A stretch of DNA of 64,000 nucleotides from Triglochin maritima (lineage: Eukaryota; Streptophyta; Magnoliopsida; Alismatales; Juncaginaceae), in assembly GCA_963682175.1 (NCBI GenBank), contig OY821775.1, forward strand, positions 5,394,001 through 5,458,000, read 5' to 3'. The translations under genes and the position numbers were made by a program. The notes under the pieces were generated by a model, which made no database searches, was not told the DNA's origin, and saw only the letters and a list, made by a program, of their open reading frames with translations. Below are positions 56,881 through 64,000 of the stretch, piece by piece. The first letter of the stretch is position 1. Every line of letters starts with the position of its first letter.

Positions 56881-58169
56881 ATGGAAACGACGGTGCTCAC
56901 GAGAACCGGATCCGGATCCAGAATCCGATCCACGTGCTCCCTTGAGTCCCCGGGGCAGCCCTTCCGGTCGCCGCCTCACTCGGTGCGGTTCAATCGGAGG
57001 TCGGAGAGTTCCTCGGCGTTGCGGCGGACGTCGTCGGATGAAATCAGGTCTGATCGGAAGGTGATGGCGAGGACGAGTGTTGTTGAGGAGCAGGTAGAGA
57101 TCGGTGGCGGTGGTGGCGCGAAGGACAGGAGAGTCGGGAGTAGAGAAGGCGGCAACGGCGGGGAGAAGAGTTGGATCGGGAATTACTACCGGGAGATGCT
57201 CCGTTCCGATCCGGAGAACTCTCTGTTGCTGAGGAACTACGGCAAGTTCTTGCACGAGGTGAGCAGATCTCTTCTAATTTTTGGTGTTTTGGATTTGCAA
57301 GAAATTAAATTATGAGTGAGTAAGGAATTGAACTTCCGATCGACTCAGAAAGATGGTAGTTGTTAGTACTTTGTACAATTTGCTTCGACGAATGAAAAAT
57401 TTGTACTCTTCGTATTAGAAGTCACTTATTCAAACAAATACAGACCAGAAATCACTTGTTCAAACAAACACCGTATAAACTTCACATTTGTTAGAGAATA
57501 GTCTTTCTACTCGTAACTATTTGATTTTGAGTTTGATACTCATATTTCTACTGTCTAACGACGACTAATCAAAACTTCTAGTCGAAACTAATTTAATAAG
57601 CTCTCCGAATCAGTTTCCAAACACGTTCTAATCTGATTTTCGCGAATCAAAATTTGAGCTGTTGTAGTAGCGTTATTTGGAGTATATATAATATAATTCT
57701 GAAATATAAAATTTCCCACTGAATTCCGTACCAATTTCAGCTAGTTGTTAATTTTGATTTGAATTTGAAGATCAGGAATTGGGTTGTCGTAGGTATAATT
57801 GCAATGTAACACTGGTGTTGGTGTTGTTTTGGTGTTATTTCAGGTAAATGGTGACGTGGCAGGGGCAGAGGAGTGCTACGAGAGGGCGATCCTGGCGAGC
57901 CCCGGCGACGGGGAGGTGTTATCTCTATACGGGAGCTTGGTGTGGGAGACACACAAGGACGAGATCAGAGCCGACGTTTACCACCAGAGAGCAGTCGAGG
58001 CCTCGCCCCAAGACAGGTCCAATTCAAATCCGTTTTCACAACAAACATTTATTTTTAATTCATGCCGTAGGATTCTGATCGGATGGTTGTGGTTCTTTGT
58101 CTGTGCAGTTCTGTTTTGGCTTCCTACGCGCACTTTTTGTGGAATGCTGAGGAGGAAAAAGTAGAATAG
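56881..58169 (+). CDS. TPR-like superfamily protein (At1g80130/At5g20190-like)
   Basis: There are three exons: 56881-57258, 57844-58016 and 58109-58169, with GT/AG borders and kept frame, for 203 residues. The start METTVLTRTGSGSR and the Ser/Arg-rich N-terminus with SVRFNRRSES are typical of a plant TPR family of small proteins. The C-terminal half has TPR-like helices: WIGNYYREMLRSDPENSLLL, NYGKFLHEV, AGAEECYERAILASPGDGEV, YGSLVWE, then in the last exon SVLASYAHFLWNAEEE. The last exon is read in a different frame from the unspliced DNA, which would otherwise give an unrelated tail. TPRs mediate protein-protein contacts; the specific partner is unknown. The G-box-rich promoter suggests stress or light regulation. 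Confidence 0.87.
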
Positions 58170-60615
58170 ACCTCCAAAGTTTTGATGGACTTTGTTTTTA
58201 CAAGTTGACGAAGAATATGTACATAGCAGCCTAGCAGGGGTAGTGGATCTGTTAGTTTGTTTTTGTAAGTATTTTTTTGAGATGCAGTAATATGTAAGTT
58301 GACGATTAAATTCATGTAAGGTGACTTCCATTCGATGACTCTTACAAGAGCTTGGTGATATTAGTGACAGTGACTGCATGTATTTCAATAGATTCTTATG
58401 TACCGGTACACGTCATCCGGTCATCATCAATGTTATTTCTCCATAAAATAATATTTTAAATGTAAAGAATGAACATACATCTATTTCACGTGAGACATAC
58501 ATCAGTCTCACGAGTCACACTAATCCTGCGTTGGGACACATTAGTCTCGCCCTCGGACACAAATTTATTTTTTATTTTATTGTTTTAAAATACGATTTTT
58601 GATAAAATAAGAGACAATTGATTTTCGCATAAAATAAGACATTTTAAATGTAAAGAATAAACACACATTTGTCCAATGTAAGATCTATTTTGTATGCAAC
58701 TCGAAGGAATCATGTCCTTTCACCTTAAGAACATCGTAAATGACTTGTTAAAGGATTCTAAATCATTTTCCATTTCAATAGGACATGCAATTAGGAAAAA
58801 TAAAGTTCACATTTTAGACTTATATTGCAAAACAACGTGCGTGAAACTCACAAACACATGCCTTCATGCCTTGGTAGTTGGTATCTCAAAAGTGGGCACG
58901 TGGAACTAGAAACCATATGGAATGAAGAAAAAGAGACTAATTTCATACATAGATGTCCAATAATGGCATCGAGTTGTGTTTCGTAATTGTACTAGGGAAG
59001 CATGCACGTCGTATCTGCAAGGTGGCCCTCTCTAACCTCTAACTTATCTCAACTTTATGTCTTGCTCTAACTTTCAAAAATAATAATAATCTTGCTTGAT
59101 CTAGTTCTATGTCCTTTTGTATCTTAAGTTAGTTAAGATTTTCGGTTTTCAAATGGTCAAACTAACGATCGAATTACACATTTACATATTTAGAAGTTAA
59201 AATAGAATTAGGTGGAGGAGATAAACAATGTATATCATTAATCATGAATGTTATCAAGAGATTAACCACCAATCGTCGAACCCTACATCAATGTCAAGCT
59301 CAACATTTGCCCTTTTTAGATAGAACGGATGCTTGGCAACGAAAGCTATTACCACCTTCTACTCTGATCCACAGATTAACTTGCTAAATGCGAGTATGAA
59401 AGCAACATTAATGTGAGAAGCATCGTAATCAATATGCTTGTCTGTGTATGATTATTTCACCCGATCACCATGTGGAAGCCATATATGATAGGAACCCAAC
59501 CCATATAAATATTGTGTTTCCAAAGAGGCATCACATCATGCAATACCATCGGTTCTTCCAGTGGACGGCCGAGGTTTGGTGTGACGTCTTTTTTTTGTTT
59601 GCTGTCTACTTCCAAATCTCTCAAGATTCCAAATACGAAGATTCTTGGGATCGTCTTCGCATAATTACAAATGACAACTATCAGAGGGAAAGAAAATGTG
59701 TTTCGTATAATTATGTATGAATTAGTATTTGGTATGTGATAAAGTCGAGGTAATGTTGTTTCAACTTGACAAGCTACAGCTTCGATAAAGCCAAACTTTG
59801 CTAGTTATTATAAGTCCTAACCATGATACAATCGGTGCGACTGGTTCATTTTGGTAAAGTTACCGGTGGGAATGTTTCAATTTTTTTAAAAGGACGAAAT
59901 TAACCTTAATTTTTTTTTCCAAAGTTGCACATGTTGTCGAAAGTGACAATATCGTTGATTCGTTGTACTGTAAATTTCTGGGTCAAGATGTTGAAACTTT
60001 TGTAGCATGCAGCAAGTTCACAAGAATACTTGCAAACTGCAACTATTACATACGCAAGCCTTGTGCAATTGCCTACCAAACTCCAAACCAAAAATTGCAA
60101 GTTTTTTTTCTTAACATTTTCAAATTTAATTAGGACATGTTTGTATAGGCTAAAATACCACGAGTTTTAAGGAAAATTATATTATTCAGAAAAATACAAT
60201 CTGAATCTTGCGTTTCGATTATTCTGAATAATGCATTATAAATATATACTTTTTATTGAAAATGTGTATATTTTTTTCTTTTCAAATATATTATGTATCT
60301 TATTTTCTTTTCAGCCAAACGCTTTAACACGTAGAACGATGTAGTTTTCAAATACATTATTTGAAAATTTGAATTGGATGTCAATTTGAAGAAAAAAAAA
60401 TTGAAATCTTTAGTTACTTAAATAGTACCTTAATTTCATTGCATTTCTCGTACAACCATTCTGGACAATACACCTCTCCGCAAATCCAAGCCGTCAATCT
60501 CCAGCCCCACTACAGTCGAACGGCCCGCAGACACCCAACATTACAACCTCATCGCCATTATATAACCACAAAAAATGTCCCACCTTGGAACCCGAGAAAC
60601 CCTAGACGTCACCCA
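58170..60615. other. Intergenic, no supported gene
   Basis: AT-rich. A direct repeat (TTTTAAATGTAAAGAAT, then ACACAT-like) occurs near 58453 and 58640, about 190 bp apart. A frame at 59448-59720 has no recognisable motif. The last 150 bp are the 5' UTR and promoter of the RRM gene. Confidence 0.45.
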
Positions 60616-63534
60616 ATGTCCAAAATAGCCACCGTCGCCGTCGCGTCCCTCTTCGCCGCCGACAACCCTTTCCGGCGAAAACCCAACTCTTCCCAATCCC
60701 CCAATCCCACCACCCCTTTCCCTTCCTCTCTCGAACCGAAGAAGCGGAAGAGAGACAAGAAAACCCCCGTCGAACAACCCGAAACAGACACGAACGTTCC
60801 GAAGAAGAGGAAGGACGGGAATGTAGACGTGGGGAGTCCGAGGAAGAAGCGGAAGAGGCAGGAGATGGAGGAGGAGGGTATCGTGGTGGAAAGAAGCGAT
60901 CTTGACGTGAAGGTTGGGGCGAAGAGGAAGGCGGAGGAGGAAAGCAAGAGTTTGGTGGTTTCGAAGGAGGCGTTTGACGATGAGGATAAGCTTGCGAGGA
61001 CGGTTTTCGTCGGGAATTTGCCGCTCAAGACGAAAAGGAAGGTTCTTCTGAAGGAGTTTGGGGCGTTTGGGGAGATCGAGTCGGTTCGGATTAGGTCCGT
61101 TCCCATTGAGGAGGTGAGGTTTTTAGCGAATGGCGATGTGTTTATTTCGTCCTTTGGTTAAGTTTTTGTTTTGTTTGAAATGTTGGTTCTTTTAACAGAC
61201 TAAGGCCCCGCGGAAGAATGCGATACTGCAGGGAAAAATCAATCAGAAAGTTGGCGGGTTAGTGTTTTCCATTTCTGAAATATTTTTGTTTTTGCTCCTT
61301 TTCTGCTCAATTGGTGTTTTACATGTTTTAAATGTCATGGAAATGGTATGTCAATTAGGCAACCAACAAATTGTTTTTTATATTTGGTTTTTGGAATCTA
61401 TAGGCGGTTGTCACACTTTTTTTCTTTTGGATTGATTGAGGGGTCGTGCTCTTGTTATTTGCATTTTTAATTGACGAGAGAATTCTTATCAGTTAGATGT
61501 GTGACACATTTTTGAAGTTAAGGGTGTTGCTTTAAAATTGAGAGTTGAGACAAAGGTCATGAGACAAACTGTAATATAATTTAGAGATTTACTCTTTGGG
61601 CCCTTTCTATTGTGAAATCTCAGATGGTCAGTTGCACTTCGCATCATTGGGTCAATTGGAAACAACCTCACGTATTTACAGTGGTAGGGTCGCATACACA
61701 CACACACACCTTGCTTAGGCGGGAGACTCTTTTGAGGTACTGGGGTAATGTTGATGATGATGACTCTTTCAACCTATGAGGAGTTCAACTTCGCAAGGGA
61801 TGAGCTTTAGTGCCAGTTTTTTCCCCTTGAAATTTGTGTCTTCAAGCTTTAAATTACACTTACATCTATAACATCTCTTGTATTATCAAGTTTGGTACTT
61901 CATCTTGGTTTATGAATCTTTTGGATCTAGTTTGGTACTGAAGGCTTTGTCATTGTTCTAGATTTCTCACGATTTTTATTTGAGACATGGTGTTTGCTCT
62001 TCTTCAACGCATCAAGAAAAAAATATTGTTATTTGCATATCTTAACAGTTATTGTTTGGATGCTTGTACATCTTTTGGCTTAATTTCGTTAAATGATGTT
62101 TTCTACTGAACAGAACTTAAGAAGATTTCCTTTCTTTTAGTTCCAGAACTCTAGTGAACTTATGAAACTTATGGTGCACGTTCTCAGAACTGATATGGAC
62201 GAAAATTACATGTGCAGGGTCAATGCATACATTGTTTATAAAGAGGAGCACTCAGCACAGGCTGCTTTGGAGCATAATATGGCAGTGGTATTGACATTTG
62301 AGTTCTTAAGGAAGAAAGTCTATCACATCATTTATTACTCTTTGTAACTATTCTAATTTTTCAATTCGTTTAGATTGGTGGAAATCACATTCGCGTTGAC
62401 AAGGCATGCCCACCCAGAAAGAAGTTGAAAGGGGAAGCTCCGATTTATAGTCTAAAAAAGACAGTCTTTGTTGGTAATCTTCCATATGATGTTAAGGTAA
62501 GAGTCTTCTTAAATACCAGAAACCTTGTTGATCTGTTAAGTTTCTAACCTCTCCTTCACCATTCTGGATTTTTTCTTATTCTCAACCTGTAGGATGAAGA
62601 AGTTTATAAACTATTTTGTGGTGATAATCAATCAGAGTCCAATGTAGAAGCCATCCGAGTTATTAGAGATCCTAAGTCTCGCGTTGGCAAGGGCATTGCC
62701 TATATAATGTTCAAAACTCGGGTATGCTTAGCCACTTTGTTTCATAAGTTTTCTTCTTTATTTGTACTTAACAGTTCACTTTTGTATTGCCCCCCTATGT
62801 AGAGATTGCATCAACCATTGTTTAACAGTAATGGCTATAATTGTCTAGAGTTCTTTTATCTGGTGGCCCCCATATTGAAGTTTAGAACTGTAAGCTTATT
62901 TTATCTGTATATTACTATATTTGCTTGCTGTGATTCAGACCCGAACACCCAAGATTAGTAGTATCTTATGTTGAACAGGAAACTATTGCATCTTTGAGGA
63001 CTTCATAGTACAATCTGTTAGGGATCAACCTGTGAATCAACTAGCAAAAAATGATCAAATAACATGTGTTTATATTTTTTTATGCAGGAATCTGCAAATT
63101 CAGTGGTAAAAAAGGAAGTGAAACTTCGTAATCGTGTTTTGCGGCTTTCTCATGCTGCAAAACCAGATACTACCCCTTCTAAGAGAAGACTTACTACTCC
63201 AAGGGATACGGGTTCTAAGAAAAGGGCCTTCTCTGCATCCATAAATAAGGAATCAAAATTCAAGGTGAAAGCTGATTCTGTCTCTTACCAAGGTTTACGG
63301 TCAAGCAAATCTGGTGTTTATAAGAAGGTCTCAAGGACTGCTCTGCGAGGGAAACTGTCTTCCGGAGGAACACCTGCCAAACCGGAAGGGAAGAAGAAAC
63401 GTCTCACCAACAAACGACCTGCTGTTGCCGAAAGAAGGGCAAAATTTCTAAAAGAAGGCGAGAATAAAAGGAAGTTGGAAAATGGGACACCCGAAGCTAC
63501 CCACAAAAATAAGAAGGCAAGGCATTTCAAGTAA
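60616..63534 (+). CDS. RBM34/Nop12-like nucleolar RNA-binding protein (two RRMs)
   Basis: There are six exons: 60616-61113, 61199-61257, 62218-62287, 62374-62496, 62593-62721 and 63088-63534, all GT/AG and in frame, for 441 residues. The start MSKIATVAVASLFAADNPFR was chosen over an open upstream stretch because it opens the conserved N-terminus. Several Lys/Arg clusters (residues about 41-110) look like nuclear and nucleolar signals. RRM1 spans about 128-229 (RNP2 VFVGNL, split by an insert as in the family) and RRM2 about 239-316 (RNP2 VFVGNL, RNP1-like GKGIAYIMF). The C-terminus is very basic (KKKRLTNKRPAVAERRAKFL). Yeast Nop12 and animal RBM34 act in 60S ribosomal-subunit biogenesis; that role is inferred here. 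The closest Arabidopsis relative I recall is At5g46840. Confidence 0.92.
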
Positions 63535-64000
63535 ATGAACCAACTGTTGTCAGACGATGCAGCTGTAGGTTTGTGACAGTTCATTTTAGAGGTCCAGCAG
63601 TCTTAAAGCCTTTGGAAGGTTGAGGCAAAATGTAATTCCTCTAATCTGAGATAACCAGTACCCTAGGAGCGTCTTCTAACAGGTTTATGTTGTCGGACAT
63701 GTTTTATTATAATGTAATTTAGCCAGCATGATGATGGGCATGGATTGAGGTCGGCACCTAATCTCCGTACTCTGAGTCAGTTATGTAATGTACAGTGAAA
63801 GCTCAAATTAACGTTCTATGTTGAAACAAAAGAAAGATGGGCATTTCCTTGCTGATGCTCAGGGAATCAGGGTTTAAGAAAAGATCATCGTATTGCAGTT
63901 GAAAATCTTTGGTTATGAGGTTTAATTGCACTTGGAGACTGGAGTCGCTGTGATGTATTATTGCTGAACTAATTTGCTAGCACAAGTAAGATTAGTAATC
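63535..64000 (+). other. 3' UTR of the RRM gene and downstream
   Basis: No further gene. Possible polyadenylation region around 63700-63830 (TGTAATTTAG, TTATGTAATGTA). Confidence 0.5.

Noticed and set aside
57259..57843. Read-through of TPR exon 1 and of exon 2 into the introns as alternative proteins
   Set aside because: The spliced frame restores a TPR helix (SVLASYAHFLW) conserved in the family, while the unspliced tails match nothing.
59448..59720. 90-codon frame as a gene
   Set aside because: No family motif, no flanking splice sites, and it is surrounded by AT-rich non-coding sequence.

Overview
This is a nuclear plant chromosome segment, most likely from a eudicot. The evidence is plant-type introns, plant-specific families (a VQ-motif HAIKU1-like protein, a WEB coiled-coil protein, a P-class PPR protein), intron-containing tRNA-Tyr, a U5 snRNA gene with the plant upstream element, and a dense layer of plant transposons (Ty3 chromovirus, MULE, hAT and PIF/Harbinger MITEs, a LINE and a SINE). 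I cannot name the species from sequence alone.

Layout. 1-2.8 kb: the 5' end (LTR plus broken gag) of a Ty3/Tekay-like element running off the left edge. 3.1-6.1 kb: nested transposons (Tourist MITE inside Tourist MITE; a solo LTR inside a MULE-type MITE). 8.6-9.1 kb: a small minus-strand gene with a bZIP-like basic region. 10.0-10.2 kb: a diverged plastid rpoC1 fragment. 10.6-12.1 kb: a tandem duplication. 12.8-14.3 kb: a Harbinger deletion derivative and a small hAT MITE. 15.4-16.2 kb: HAIKU1-like gene. 18.6-19.1 kb: hAT MITE. 20.5-20.8 kb: small GRF-type zinc-finger gene or remnant. 22.8-26.0 kb: WEB-family gene. 26.3-31.7 kb: five MITEs, a solo Ty3 LTR, a SINE and a tRNA-Ser gene. 32.2 kb: tRNA-Tyr. 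32.4-34.6 kb: Vma12-like V-ATPase assembly factor. 35.6-37.3 kb: PPR gene. 38.6-40.5 kb: a MULE carrying a FAR1-domain fragment and a 22-bp minisatellite. 41.9-44.7 kb: an unrecognised gene whose presumed intron holds a LINE and a 526-bp foldback element. 45.8-46.0 kb: U5 snRNA gene. 46.1-47.05 kb: LTR-like sequence. 47.8-56.1 kb: a complete, young chromovirus. 56.9-58.2 kb: TPR gene. 60.6-63.5 kb: RBM34/Nop12-like nucleolar RNA-binding protein.

The host genes are unrelated housekeeping or developmental loci and form no operon or pathway cluster. Two relate to RNA processing (U5, the RRM protein), one probably to organelle RNA (PPR), one to endomembrane acidification (Vma12-like) and one to seed size (HAIKU1-like). 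The most unusual sequence features are the palindrome CGGTCGACCG scattered through three LTR loci of apparently different families, the layered insertions that can be dated relative to each other by target-site duplications, and a recent chromovirus whose chromodomain is cut off by a single in-frame stop. All boundaries and similarities were read by eye; no database search was run.
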